Shown here piece by piece: positions 50,590-60,600 of a stretch of 64,000 nt of DNA. The position numbers were made by a program, and so were the translations under genes. Below the pieces are notes generated by a model that worked only from the letters and a program-made list of their open reading frames with translations, was not told where the DNA came from and did not search any database. The stretch is from CAZKEW01 sp964558915 (GTDB lineage: Bacteria > Acidobacteriota > Aminicenantia > Aminicenantales > UBA8522). The stretch lies in NCBI GenBank assembly GCA_964558915.1, contig CAZLFV010000002.1:1-64000 (forward strand), read 5' to 3'. Within the stretch, counting starts at the first letter, position 1. Each line of letters opens with the position of its first letter.

Positions 50590-51483
50590 ATGCCGGAGAA
50601 AATTTTTACCCGCCGAGATTTTTTGAAGATGGCTGCAATCGCCCCGTTGGCCGGAGCCGTCAAGCCAGGCTTTGCGGGGGTTTTTGAGAAAGGTCCTGCA
50701 GACAAAGTCAGGGTTGTCCTGGTCCGCGACAAGGAGGCGCTGGATTCTGCGGGGAGGCACAATCCCGGAGCCATTCAGAAAATGCTGGATGATGCCGTCA
50801 TGGCGCTGTTCGGCGAAAAAACTCCGGCCGAAGCCTGGAGGAGGATCATCAAGCCTTCGGATACTGTGGGCGTTAAAACTAACGTCTGGAGTTATCTCCC
50901 AACCGGACGGGCCGTTGAGGAGGCGCTCAAAAAAAGGATCATGGAAGTTGGCGTTTCCGAGGAGCGTATCTCGATTACTGATAGGGGAGTCCTCGGAGAC
51001 CGGGTTTTCCAGAATGCCACCGTCCTCATTAATGCCCGGCCTGCGAGAACCCACCATTGGGCCGGTATGGGCGGCTGCATCAAGAACATGATCATGTTCG
51101 TCCCCGCGCCGTGGGCTTATCATGCGGATGCCTGCGCGGACTTGGCAACGATCTGGAATCTTCCTTCGATCAAGGGCAAAACCAGGCTGAATATTCTTCT
51201 CCTGCTGACTCCTCTCTTCCACGGGATCGGCCCTCATCACTATAGCGCCCAATACGTCTGGCCGTATAAGGGGATTCTTGTCGGCCAGGATCCTGTCGCT
51301 GTTGACGCCACCGGAGTCAGGATTTTGCAGGCCAAGCGCCTGCAGTTCTTTGGCGAAGAGCGGCCGCTGCAGCCGCCGGCCCAACACATCGTACTTGCGG
51401 ACACAAGGCATCACCTCGGAGTCAGCAGCCCCGACCGGATCGAGCTTGTCAAAATCGGCTGGCAAGAGAATATTCTTATATAG
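50590..51483 (+). CDS. Tat-exported DUF362-domain protein
   Basis: A 297-residue protein whose N-terminus FTRRDFLKMAAIAPLAGAV is a textbook twin-arginine signal (RRDFLK). The mature part fits DUF362 (KPSDTVGVKTNVW, TDRGVLGD, VLINARPARTHH, GCIKNMIMFVP, GQDPVAVDATG). DUF362 proteins often occur with Fe-S or redox enzymes; their catalytic role is unknown. Tat export suggests a folded, perhaps cofactor-bearing protein. AAGGAGA precedes the ATG at 50590; the upstream in-frame ATG at 50542 lacks support. It is followed 10 nt later by the FmdB gene. Confidence 0.85.
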   Translation: MPEKIFTRRDFLKMAAIAPLAGAVKPGFAGVFEKGPADKVRVVLVRDKEALDSAGRHNPGAIQKMLDDAVMALFGEKTPAEAWRRIIKPSDTVGVKTNVWSYLPTGRAVEEALKKRIMEVGVSEERISITDRGVLGDRVFQNATVLINARPARTHHWAGMGGCIKNMIMFVPAPWAYHADACADLATIWNLPSIKGKTRLNILLLLTPLFHGIGPHHYSAQYVWPYKGILVGQDPVAVDATGVRILQAKRLQFFGEERPLQPPAQHIVLADTRHHLGVSSPDRIELVKIGWQENILI

Positions 51484-51493
51484 GAGTTCGGCA

Positions 51494-51865
51494 ATGCCTA
51501 TATACGAGTACCGCTGCCGGGATTGCGGGAAAAAATCCACTTTTGTGACCCTTTCGGTGAAATCCGCCCTCCGGCCGAAATGCAGGAAATGTGGCAGCGT
51601 GAACCTGGATAAGCTCGTCTCGCGGATTTCCGTATCCCGCTCTGAAGAGAGCCGCATGGAAAGCTTGGCCGACCCCTCCAAGCTGGCCGGGCTGGATGAA
51701 AAAGACCCCAAGAGCATCGCCCGCTGGATGAAGAAGATGGGCAAAGAAATGGGCGAGGAGATGGGCGAGGACTTTGACCAGTCTATTGAGGAAGCCATGG
51801 AGGAGGAAAGCACGAGGGGGGAAAAGGACAGCGGAGGAAACGTCGGGGAGAGTGACGAATTCTAG
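51494..51865 (+). CDS. FmdB-family zinc-ribbon protein
   Basis: A 123-residue protein starting MPIYEYRCRDCGKKS with a second CXXC pair (PKCRKCGS), the FmdB-type zinc ribbon. The C-terminal half is low-complexity and acidic with many Glu, Met and Ser residues (GKEMGEEMGEDFD). TAGGAG precedes the ATG. The frame is open for 72 codons upstream inside the DUF362 gene, but that is a shadow. Members are called putative regulatory proteins; the role is unknown. Confidence 0.88.
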   Translation: MPIYEYRCRDCGKKSTFVTLSVKSALRPKCRKCGSVNLDKLVSRISVSRSEESRMESLADPSKLAGLDEKDPKSIARWMKKMGKEMGEEMGEDFDQSIEEAMEEESTRGEKDSGGNVGESDEF

Positions 51866-51898
51866 GAAATCCGCTTTTTAGCATTTGGCGGGGTCCTT

Positions 51899-53101
51899 TT
51901 ATTCCTGGACATTGAATAGCAGCCGGGCGCCGAACTGTCCGCCTTCGGTTTCCGCTGAGTAAAAAGAGGCGTTGATCGCTCCCAGAGGTCTGACCGCAAT
52001 TCCCAGTATCTTTCCATCAATCAAGCGTTGCAGGACCGGCCTTGAGATGGTCAGGTAGGTCTGGCCGCCCTTTCCTTCAGTGACGGGCCAATCGATGATC
52101 ATCTGAGGGTTTAGGACGCGATCGAGAGGTTGCCCCCGGCAGAGGCTGGCAAACGTGACCGCATCTCTTTTCCAGTACGGGTCACCGCCCAGGATTTCGA
52201 CGACTCTGATCAACCCGAAATCAGGCACATCGTCCAAGGTCCGTTCGACGGAATGCGTTGTGAGCTCCAGCAGGCCGTGGCCGGCCGCTTTTTTCCCAGC
52301 AAACGAGCCGAGGTCCCATCGGAGGATGATCGACTGAGTTCCGCCCGCCGTCAGCACACGGGTTCTCCGCCCGGCGTCTTCGACAGACCAGTGGCTAAAG
52401 TTCATGTCGGGATACTCGAGGTCAACCATCCCCTCCGCGGCCACTCGGACGGAATGCGCGAACGTCTTAGGGTCTGGAAGGGGCGGATGGTACGGGACTG
52501 GATCTCCCTCGTCCAGTCCGGCAAGTGCCACATTCACGACATCCACCTTAATATAATCCACATCGACCCGGTATTTTCCCAGTCCCCAGTCCATAAGGGC
52601 AAGCTGACCGTTCACGGTGTCTCCCGGCTTCGCCTCGAAATCGCGGGTGGTCATGCTGATTGTGTGCCAGTTCTGGGCATCCGCGATGTCGAACTCCATG
52701 AGATGGGTGTGAAAATCTGTCGTTTTTTGGGTGTTGAGATGAAGGTTCACCCGGCGGGGCGCCTCGCTCACTCGGATGCGCGCTTGGATGCGGAGCTCGT
52801 AGCCCTGCTCCTTCAAGCGGTCGAGGTAGAGATCGCCGGAGACTGTCCGTTTGATCAGGGCCCACCAGACGTTCCGCCGGTCTTTGGTCGCGTCGACCAG
52901 AATGGAAGCGTAACCGTCCCCTTGGCGGAAATCCATGACGGCCTTTCCTTCTCCGGTGAAAAACGCCCAGCCGGTAGCTCCGGTCGGGTCTTTCTTCAGG
53001 GGCCCGTTGAAATCTTCGATAAATTGGGCCGAAGTCTGCCGGGAAATCAGAATGCCGCCAACAAGAACAAGGAGCCATGTTGTCCAATGAAGTTGCTTCA
53101 T
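51899..53101 (-). CDS. Secreted protein of unknown function, beta-sandwich type
   Basis: A 400-residue protein with a signal peptide (about residues 1-25). The first half resembles a galactose-binding-like jelly-roll domain (FIEDFNGPLKKD, ELRIQARIRVSE, NLHLNTQKTTDFHTHLMEFD, in parts). The second half has another beta-rich domain (ITLRW-like strands, GLLELTTHSVERTL, SFYSAETEGGQFGARLLF). This layout is common in secreted carbohydrate-related proteins. It follows the AOAS-type gene by 6 nt on the same strand and is probably co-transcribed. No catalytic motif is recognised. Confidence 0.7.
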   Translation of the reverse strand: MKQLHWTTWLLVLVGGILISRQTSAQFIEDFNGPLKKDPTGATGWAFFTGEGKAVMDFRQGDGYASILVDATKDRRNVWWALIKRTVSGDLYLDRLKEQGYELRIQARIRVSEAPRRVNLHLNTQKTTDFHTHLMEFDIADAQNWHTISMTTRDFEAKPGDTVNGQLALMDWGLGKYRVDVDYIKVDVVNVALAGLDEGDPVPYHPPLPDPKTFAHSVRVAAEGMVDLEYPDMNFSHWSVEDAGRRTRVLTAGGTQSIILRWDLGSFAGKKAAGHGLLELTTHSVERTLDDVPDFGLIRVVEILGGDPYWKRDAVTFASLCRGQPLDRVLNPQMIIDWPVTEGKGGQTYLTISRPVLQRLIDGKILGIAVRPLGAINASFYSAETEGGQFGARLLFNVQE

Positions 53102-53107
53102 TAAGTA

Positions 53108-54223
53108 TTAGAGTGCTTTTCCCAGCTCCTGTAGGAGTCTGTTGATGTGTTCGTCAGTATGAATTGAAAAAACGGTCACCCTGAGCACACCTTCCGCCGG
53201 CGCGCCGATATACTTAAGATAGGCGATGGCGATCCCGTGGCTCATGAGCGACCTTTGAACCTTCTTCATTTTTTCAGCCGACCCCATCGACCAGGCCACA
53301 ATCGGCACAGGACCTTCGTGGACTGGCACGCCCAACTTCTTCATCCCGGCTTTCACAAGGGCAACATTCTTCCTCAGCCTTTCCCTCATTTCCGGATGAT
53401 TTCTCAAGATTTCGATGCCCCGGGCTGTTGCCGCCGCGATCGGGGTCGGCGTCGGTGTTGACCCGATATAAGCCCCCACCGTGCCTCTGGCCGCGGCGAT
53501 CATTTTTTTCCCTCCGATAACAAACCCTCCATACCCGCCAAAAGCCTTGCTCAGCGTCCCGGCGAGATGCAGACGATCTGACGCCACCCCGAAATGTTCG
53601 GCCGTCCCTCGGCCGTTATGTCCCAAGACTCCAACGCCATGGGCATCGTCCAGGCCGATCATCCCCTGATAAGGCGCCAGAACATCCAGGTAGTCCGGCA
53701 CAGGTGCGATATGCCCAAAGGTCGGGAAAATCCCGTCGGTCATAAGAAAAGGTATTTGACGGGCTTTGAGTTTTTTTTTGAGTTTCCTTTGGAGGTCTTC
53801 GGGATCACGGTGACGGAACCTCCAAATGGGCTTTCCCAGAGAATGAACTGAGTCTGTGATACAAAAGTGGGCCTCCTCGTCAACAAAGACGGCATCATAA
53901 TTTTCGGCTAGGCTCTGGGCCAGGATCAGGCTGCTCAGGTATCCTGAGCTAAAATAAGCCGCATCGGGCTCTCCAAAAAATTCCTTCAGCCGTTCCTCCA
54001 CCTCGAGCAGAACAGGGTTATTCCCGAACCCGGCGCGCGACGTGGCGCTGTGCGTGCCGTATTTCCTAAAGGCTTCGACCCCAGCCCGGATCAAGTCCGG
54101 GTGGCCGTGCAATCCGAAATAGCTCGTTCCAGCAAAATACAGGAATCGTTTGCCCCCGATGATCGTCTCTGCCCCGGGGGCGCTCTCTATTCCGTTTAAG
54201 GTATTGGCTATTTTTTTAGACAC
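53108..54223 (-). CDS. Alpha-oxoamine synthase family PLP enzyme (BioF/KBL-like)
   Basis: A 371-residue fold-type I PLP enzyme. Key segments: FAGTSYFGLHGHPDL, YGTHSATSRAGFG, IGLDDAHGVGVLG with the PLP-nitrogen Asp, and GTLSKAFGGYGGF with the Schiff-base Lys. The family condenses an acyl-CoA with an amino acid, with loss of CO2 (7-keto-8-aminopelargonate, 2-amino-3-ketobutyrate, 5-aminolevulinate, sphingoid bases). No biotin genes are near. It lies 3 nt after the dipeptide epimerase gene, so its substrate may relate to that peptide or amino-acid pathway. Substrate unknown. Confidence 0.85.
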   Translation of the reverse strand: MSKKIANTLNGIESAPGAETIIGGKRFLYFAGTSYFGLHGHPDLIRAGVEAFRKYGTHSATSRAGFGNNPVLLEVEERLKEFFGEPDAAYFSSGYLSSLILAQSLAENYDAVFVDEEAHFCITDSVHSLGKPIWRFRHRDPEDLQRKLKKKLKARQIPFLMTDGIFPTFGHIAPVPDYLDVLAPYQGMIGLDDAHGVGVLGHNGRGTAEHFGVASDRLHLAGTLSKAFGGYGGFVIGGKKMIAAARGTVGAYIGSTPTPTPIAAATARGIEILRNHPEMRERLRKNVALVKAGMKKLGVPVHEGPVPIVAWSMGSAEKMKKVQRSLMSHGIAIAYLKYIGAPAEGVLRVTVFSIHTDEHINRLLQELGKAL

Positions 54224-54226
54224 GTT

Positions 54227-55318
54227 TTAGACTTTGGGCAGTTTTTTCAGGAAGGCCGGGTCGACGTCCACGCCCAGACCAGGCTCTCGGGGAAGGGTGA
54301 TTGAGCCGCCCTTGACAATCATCCCTCCTTTAACCGGGTCGACCGTGTGGGACGCATTCCCGTCGAGGTCGGCAAAAATAATGTTGCTTTGCGCGGCCAT
54401 GAGATGCGCCGCTGCGGTCAGGGCGAGCCGCGTTTCCAGCATGCACCCGACCATGGCCCGGATATTAGCGCTTTCGCCGACGTGAGCGATCTTGAGAGCA
54501 TTCCATATTCCACCGGATTTCATCAGCTTGATGTTGAAATAATCGCAGGCGTCTTCTCTCACGAGCCGGATGGCATCATGGGGGGAAAAGAGGGCCTCAT
54601 CGGCCATGATAGGAATCGGGCTCATCCGGCGGACGGCCCGCAGCCCGGCTAGGTCCCAGGCGGCGACCGGCTGTTCCACGTATTGGATCTTATATTTTTC
54701 CATTCTTTTCAGCGCCGAAATGGCCTGAGGAACCGTCCAGCCTTGATTAGCATCGATGCTGATTTCCTTGCCGTAGCCGATGGCGTCCCTGATCGCCTCG
54801 AGCCGGGCGATATCCATGTCCGGATCCTGGCCCACCTTGATTTTAATCTTTCTGTATCCCGCTGTGACGAATTGCTTCGCCTTTGCCGCCATTTTTTTGG
54901 GCACATCAAGGTCAGCTGTGATATCCGTCTCGAGAGGTCTCTCGGTGCCCCCGAGAAGCTGGAAAAGGGGCAGAGAGGAGGCCTTGCCGAGGATATCGTA
55001 CAGGGCCATATCAAAAGCGGCAACAACGCTCGGATTCGACCTGACAAAACTCCCGGCCTCCCGGATAAATGGCCCCACTGCGCGCGGGTCTTTTCCGATG
55101 AGCAGGTCCCTCAGGCTTCTGGCCGCAGCAATATTGGTTTCCTGGGTTTCTCCAGTGATAGGCGGGAAAGGGCAGGCCTCGCCGAGACCGAAGAGTCCAG
55201 AATCCGCGCTGATCTTTATGAGCACATTATTTGCCCCCCGCATCGTCCCGATCGAGATCTTGAACGGCTCCCGGAGAGGGATGTCAAAATAGAAAATTTC
55301 GATTTTTCGTACTTTCAT
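54227..55318 (-). CDS. Enolase-superfamily dipeptide epimerase
   Basis: A 363-residue enzyme of the MR/MLE subgroup. The catalytic lysine motif is KIKIKVG, metal ligands are SIDANQGWT (Asp), VEQPV (Glu) and MADEAL (Asp/Glu), and the second catalytic Lys is in FNIKLMKSGG. The DLDGNASHTVDP loop resembles the substrate-binding DxD region of L-Ala-D/L-Glu-type dipeptide epimerases. This family recycles murein peptides or epimerises other dipeptides. It overlaps the YggS gene by four bases (ATGA) and precedes the AOAS-type gene. Confidence 0.85.
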   Translation of the reverse strand: MKVRKIEIFYFDIPLREPFKISIGTMRGANNVLIKISADSGLFGLGEACPFPPITGETQETNIAAARSLRDLLIGKDPRAVGPFIREAGSFVRSNPSVVAAFDMALYDILGKASSLPLFQLLGGTERPLETDITADLDVPKKMAAKAKQFVTAGYRKIKIKVGQDPDMDIARLEAIRDAIGYGKEISIDANQGWTVPQAISALKRMEKYKIQYVEQPVAAWDLAGLRAVRRMSPIPIMADEALFSPHDAIRLVREDACDYFNIKLMKSGGIWNALKIAHVGESANIRAMVGCMLETRLALTAAAHLMAAQSNIIFADLDGNASHTVDPVKGGMIVKGGSITLPREPGLGVDVDPAFLKKLPKV

Positions 55319-55977
55319 TTTTTCACCGTCCTGGAACCGAAAATTTTGGTCCCTATTCTCACCATATTGGCCCCTTCCTCTATGGCCACACGGTAAGAGT
55401 GGGACATGCCCATCGACAGCCAGTTCATCGAAACTCGCTCAAGACCGAGAGCCTTGATCTCACTATATATCTTCTTGGTTTCGCGAAAATACGGACGGGC
55501 CTCCTCCGGGTTGCCCGACGCCGGTCCCATGGTCATCAAACCCTCCACGCTGATATGCCGAAACCGACTCAGTTCCCGGATCAGACTCGCCACATTTTCA
55601 GGCAGCAGGCCGAATTTTTGCAGCTCCCGGCCGCTATTAACCTCGACGAGGATGGGCATGGATTTTCCCCGCTCGGCGCAGCGTTTATCGATTTCTTTGG
55701 CCGTCTCGAGCGAGTCCACAGTTTCGACCAGGTCGAAAATCTCCACAGCTCTTTTGACCTTGTTTTTCTGGAGATGGCCGATAAAATGCCATTGGGCCCG
55801 CCGGCCGATAATGGCAAAGGCCGCCTGGGCTTCCTGGATATAGTTCTCGCCGATGATCTTCACTCCGGCTGCGACGGCCTCCAGGATTTCTTCGGGAGTG
55901 CGGGATTTAGCCGCCGCCACAAGCGCGACATGTTCGGGAAGCTCGGCGAGCAGATTCCGGACGTTTTCTTGGATCAT
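55315..55977 (-). CDS. YggS/PLPBP-family pyridoxal phosphate homeostasis protein
   Basis: A 220-residue TIM-barrel PLP-binding protein. VAAAKSR contains the PLP lysine (residue 24), GENYIQEA, WHFIGHLQKNK, SMGMSHSYRVAIEEGANMVR and the IGTKIFG ending are all conserved. The family has no known catalysis and keeps free PLP balanced. It overlaps the epimerase gene and lies 13 nt after a small membrane protein gene. Its operon also encodes a PLP enzyme, which fits a supporting role. Confidence 0.94.
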   Translation of the reverse strand: MIQENVRNLLAELPEHVALVAAAKSRTPEEILEAVAAGVKIIGENYIQEAQAAFAIIGRRAQWHFIGHLQKNKVKRAVEIFDLVETVDSLETAKEIDKRCAERGKSMPILVEVNSGRELQKFGLLPENVASLIRELSRFRHISVEGLMTMGPASGNPEEARPYFRETKKIYSEIKALGLERVSMNWLSMGMSHSYRVAIEEGANMVRIGTKIFGSRTVKK

Positions 55978-55990
55978 GCGCTAATCTATA

Positions 55991-56203
55991 TTAATCATAG
56001 TGATTTCTATATATCTTCCAGGCGACAATCATTAATATGCCTATGATGATGCCTATAATACATCTCTTCCGAATCGTCCAGGCCAACGCCGGGTCTTTGG
56101 CAAAAAACGAAACGGCAATACCGAGAAGCGCAGTAAAAAAGATTATAACGATGCCGCATCCCAACGCAGCTTTGACGGAGCCCAGAGGCGAATCTTTAAT
56201 CAT
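55991..56203 (-). CDS. Small two-span membrane protein
   Basis: A 70-residue protein with two hydrophobic segments (about residues 14-34 and 47-62) joined by a basic loop (TIRKRC). A TTGACA/TATGAT promoter precedes it, and it is the first gene of the YggS-epimerase-AOAS operon. No family recognised. The ribosome binding site is weak. Confidence 0.55.
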   Translation of the reverse strand: MIKDSPLGSVKAALGCGIVIIFFTALLGIAVSFFAKDPALAWTIRKRCIIGIIIGILMIVAWKIYRNHYD

Positions 56204-56232
56204 ATTCAGCCCGGCGCTCTTTTTTTATCTGA

Positions 56233-56261
56233 ATCATACTTAAGGTGGAGAGGAGTGTCAA
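56233..56261 (-). promoter_or_regulatory. Consensus-like promoter of the YggS-epimerase-AOAS operon
   Basis: TTGACA (56261-56256) and TATGAT (56238-56233) on the minus strand, 17-nt spacer. Confidence 0.6.
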
Positions 56262-56337
56262 ATCGGAAGCTGCCCCATTTCCGTGATACTGAGGCGGTGG
56301 TCTAAAGAGGGTGATGCCGCGTTAAGCCGGGGGATGA

Positions 56338-56513
56338 GGCGAGGGAGAATGTGGTGAGAAGTCCGTATGAGCGACGAGCGGGCGTCGCGAGGCATCGAAG
56401 ATGCCGTGGCGATCTCAGTTTAAGATTGCTTCGCTGTCGCTCGCAATGACAATTCTCCTCGCTGGGGAAATCGCAGCGTGACTTCGAGCCACATCTCCCG
56501 AGCCTCGTCGGGG
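56338..56513. repeat. Structured MITE-like repeat, short copy
   Basis: Left block 56338-56453 (116 bp) and right block 56465-56513 (49 bp) match the copy at 36781-37087. Only 11 bp (TCTCCTCGCTG) separate them here instead of 142 bp. The terminal inverted repeat and the internal GGCATC-GAA-GATGCC hairpin are kept. It sits in the 390-nt gap between the divergent small-membrane-protein gene and the dGTPase-like gene; I see no protein gene there. Confidence 0.8.
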
Positions 56514-56551
56514 AGTAAGCCGCGGCAGGCCCCTATTCCAGAACAAAATGC

Positions 56552-56579
56552 TTACGGAAACGGAGCTGTGTGTTATAAT
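56552..56579 (+). promoter_or_regulatory. Putative promoter of the dGTPase-like gene
   Basis: TTACGG (56552-56557) and TATAAT (56574-56579), 16-nt spacer. The predicted start near 56586 implies translation from the ATG at 56596 with a leader of only about 10 nt. Confidence 0.5.
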
Positions 56580-56595
56580 GTTTTCCCGCCGCGCC

Positions 56596-57624
56596 ATGAC
56601 CATACGCGAGAAGCTCGAAGAAATCGAACAAGCGACTCTTTCTCCCAAGGCCATGCTCAGCGCCAACTCCAGGGGGAGAGCCCGGCCCGAGAATCCGCAC
56701 AGTCTGAGGACAGCCTTCCAAAGAGACCGCGACAGGATCATCCACTCCAAATCTTTCCGCAGGTTAAAGCACAAGACGCAGGTATTTCTGGCTCCATTTG
56801 GAGACCACTTCCGAACGCGATTGACCCATACCCTGGAGGTCTCCCAGATTGCGCGGACGATCGCCAAGGCCTTGCGCCTCAACGAGGACTTGACCGAGGC
56901 AATCGCTCTGGGGCACGACCTGGGTCACACGCCGTTCGGACACGCTGGCGAGGAAACCCTGGACACGCTTCTTCCGGACGGATTCAGCCACTATGAACAG
57001 AGCCTCCGCGTTGTGGAAAAATTGGAATACGAAGGCAAGGGTTTGAACCTGACTTACGAAGTGAGAGAGGGTATCGAGAAGCATTCCAAGGGTCGAGGAC
57101 AGATCCTGGAAGATAATTTCACAGACATGCCCAAGACCTTAGAAGGGCAGGTGGTGAGGGTATCCGATATTATCGCCTATGTCAATCATGATATCGATGA
57201 CGCCCTCCGCGCCGGGGTCATCAAAGAGGACGATATTCCTCCTCACTTGGTGAAAGCTTTGGGGAAATGGCCGGCCGGACGCATTGACCGTATGGTTGAA
57301 GATTGCGTCATGGCCAGTCTGAGCGCCGACTTGGAGAGGATCGCGTTGAGCGACAAAGTTTTGGCTGCCGTCGTCGAGTTGAGGGAATTTCTCTACAGGA
57401 ACGTTTATTGCAGTCCTCGTGCCGCCGAGGAGATTGACAAGGCCAAAAAGATTCTCTCTGACCTTTATGACTATGTGCTCCGCAACCCCGATCCGTTCGT
57501 CAAGCCTTATCCCAGGGGCGATCCGCTGGAGAGGAGAACGGCAGATTTCCTCGCCGGAATGACTGACCTCTATGCCCTAGCGCTCTACGAGAAACTTTTT
57601 TTTCCACGAACCTGGTCCTCCTGA
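56596..57624 (+). CDS. Deoxyguanosinetriphosphate triphosphohydrolase-like protein
   Basis: A 342-residue HD-superfamily protein of the Dgt type. The N-terminal SRGRARPENPHSLRTAFQRD and IIHSKSFRRLKHKTQVF segments (in parts) are the family signature. Metal ligands are in RLTHTLEVSQIAR (His) and ALGHDLGHTPFGHAGE (HD). Members split dNTPs into nucleoside and triphosphate. The in-frame ATG at 56548 lies within the promoter, so 56596 is chosen. There is no Shine-Dalgarno sequence. Length fits the short bacterial Dgt-like clade. Confidence 0.92.
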   Translation: MTIREKLEEIEQATLSPKAMLSANSRGRARPENPHSLRTAFQRDRDRIIHSKSFRRLKHKTQVFLAPFGDHFRTRLTHTLEVSQIARTIAKALRLNEDLTEAIALGHDLGHTPFGHAGEETLDTLLPDGFSHYEQSLRVVEKLEYEGKGLNLTYEVREGIEKHSKGRGQILEDNFTDMPKTLEGQVVRVSDIIAYVNHDIDDALRAGVIKEDDIPPHLVKALGKWPAGRIDRMVEDCVMASLSADLERIALSDKVLAAVVELREFLYRNVYCSPRAAEEIDKAKKILSDLYDYVLRNPDPFVKPYPRGDPLERRTADFLAGMTDLYALALYEKLFFPRTWSS

Positions 57625-57670
57625 TTTTCAGGCAGATAAATTTAAGATGTCCATCTCGGGGGAGTAAACG

Positions 57671-60600
57671 ATGAAGAACAGACATTGCCTTTTTACATTG
57701 CCCTTGGTCGGGATGCTCATTTTTCTTTTATTTCAGCCTGCGCCTTCGCTCCCCCCGGATGACCGTGTCAAAGTTTGGAAAGAGCCGTTGGTCATCCCCA
57801 CCTATCCTATCGGTGCGCCGGAGAAGAATCCCATTTTCTATTTCGGGAGGGCTTATCAGGGCGCCCGGGGCCCCGTCTATCCTTATCCCTTTCTGGATGT
57901 TCTTACGGATCACCGTGTGGACAAGACCTATGCCGCCCTTTTTCTGGAAAATGAATTCATCCGGGTTTGTGTCCTTCCCGAGATCGGCGGCCGGATCTTT
58001 GAGGCGGTCGACAAGACGAACGGTTATCATTTCTTCTACCGTCAGCATGTGATCAAGCCCGCGCTGATTGGCCTGCTTGGGGCCTGGATTTCAGGCGGCG
58101 TCGAATGGAACATCCCTCACCATCATAGGGCGACGTCGTTCATGCCCGTAGATTGGTCGGTCTCCGAAAACCCTGACGGGAGCAAAACGATCTGGGTGGG
58201 AGAGACGGAGCTCCGCCACAGGATGAAGTGGGTCGTTGGGCTCACCCTCCGGCCCGGCTGTTCTAGGCTTGAAGTCAGGTTGAGGATTTTCAACCGTACG
58301 CCCTTGGCCCATTCGATTCTGTGTTGGGTCAATGCCGCTGTTCAGGCCAATGAAAATTACCAGGTCATTTTTCCGCCTGGCACCACGTTGGCAACTTTCC
58401 ACGGCAAGAATCAATTTTCCCGCTGGCCGATCTCCCGCGATGTTTATAATCGCGTGGATTATACCAGGGGCGTCGATGTGAGCTGGTGGAAGAACAATCC
58501 TTCCCCGACTTCTTTTTTCGCCTGGGAATCGGAAGAGGACTTTTTAGCTGGCTATGACCACGGCCGGAAAGCGGGAGTGGTCTTTTTTGCCGACCATCGC
58601 CTTGTCCCAGGAAAGAAATTCTGGACCTGGGGGACGGGGAGTGAGGGCAAGAGGTGGGAGAAAATCCTGACGGACACAGACGGTCCTTACCTTGAGCTCA
58701 TGTTCGGGTCGTTTTCGGACAACCAGCCCGACTACAGCTGGTGCGAACCGTATGAGGCGAAAATCGTGACTCAGTGTTGGTTTCCCATCCGCAACCTTGG
58801 CGGTGTTAAAAATGCTAACGCCGATGCGGCCCTAAATCTGGAATTGAAGACAGACCGAAGGGCTCTTGTCGGCCTCCACACAACGTCGCGGCATCAAGGG
58901 GCTAAGGTTGTGTTGACAGCCCAGGGAAAGGTCGTTTTCGAAGACACGATCGGGATCGGACCGGACAATCCCTTTACTGCTGAAATTCCGGTTGCTGAGG
59001 GCACGCCAGAAGAATCACTCCATCTTTCTCTCATGACCGCGGATGGAAAAGAGATCATCAGCCACAATCCTCAACATAGGGAAGCGACTCCTCTTCCTGA
59101 GCCTGTTGTCCCTCCGCCGCCCCCGCCGGAGATCAGGACGAACGAAGAGCTTTATCTTGCCGGGCTGCGCCTCGAACAATTTCACAACCCGGCTATTGAG
59201 CCTGATCCTTATTATGAAGAGGCGCTGAAAAGGGACCCCGATGATGTCCAGGCCAACATAGCTCTGGGGAGGTTCTATTTGGTAAGGGCATTATTTGGGG
59301 AGGCAGACGCTCATCTCAGGCGGGCTGTTGCCAGGCTGACGAAGAACTACACCCGGCCAAAAAACGGCGAAGCCTTTTACTATCTTGGTTTGGCCTTGCG
59401 GTTTCAGGGAAAAGAGCAAGAGGCTTTCGACTCCTTCGGCAGGGCTTCTTGGAGCGAGGCGTGGTCGGCCGCCTCAGACTTACAAATGGCTGAGATCGCT
59501 TCAGCTCAGGGTAACTTTTCTGGCGCTCTCGAGTTTGTCGGACGGTCCCTTGCGGCGAACCGATGGAACGCCAAGGCCCTTGCTCTCGAGGCAACGCTCC
59601 TGAGGGAGGCGGGTTGCCTTGATGAGGCGGAAAAGCGAACCCGCGAGATTCTGGCGCTTGACCCCTTGGATTTCTGGGCCTTAAACGAGCTTTGTCTTGT
59701 CTATTCGGCCCGGGGACTTAAAACCGAAGCTCAAAAGGCCCTGGCTGATCTTAAAATGAAAATGCGAGATTCCGTCCAGAGTTATCTCGAGCTCGCCCTT
59801 GATTACGGAAGCTCTGGGTTTTGGGATGACGCCGTGGCGGTGCTTTTGCGTCTTGCGGGTTCAGAGAATCGGCAGGCCTCTTTGAACCCGATGATCCATT
59901 ATTACCTGGGATATTTTGCCGGCAGAAAAGGCGATAAACAGAAGGCCAGGCAATTCTGCCTCGAAGCGAGCCAAATGCCAGCGGACTATGTTTTTCCGTT
60001 TCGGCTCGAATCTATCGAAGTGCTTGAATGGGCCCAAAAAGAGAACCCTCAGGATGCGCGCGCTCCCTATTACCTCGGTAACCTTTTCTTTGATTTGCAG
60101 CCGGCGAGAGCTATCAAGGAGTGGGAGAGGTCCACGACTCTCGACGGGAATTTCGCCTTGCTCCACAGAAATCTCGGGCTCGCTTATGCTAAGGTCAATA
60201 ATGATTTCCCGGCTGCTGTCGCATGCTTGGAGAAGGCCCTGGCTTGTGACCCGAATAACCCCCGGCTTTATTTTGAATGCGACCAGCTCGCTGAGTTGGC
60301 CAACTTCCCCCCGCAGGAAAGGCTGGCCAGACTCAGAGACAACCACTCTGTGGTAGCCCAGCGCGATGATTCCCTAATGCGTGAGATTTCTCTTCTTGTA
60401 GACCTTGGTCACTATGACCAGGCCATTGAAATCCTGAAGACTCACCATTTCCATGCTTGGGAAGGAGGAGGAGATATTTCCAATATCTATGAGGAAGCTC
60501 ATCTTCTTAGAGGCCAGGGATACTTGGCCCAAAAAAAATACGGCCACGCCCTCAGAGATTTTAGTGCAGCCCTAGAATACCCTGATAACCTAGAAGTGGC

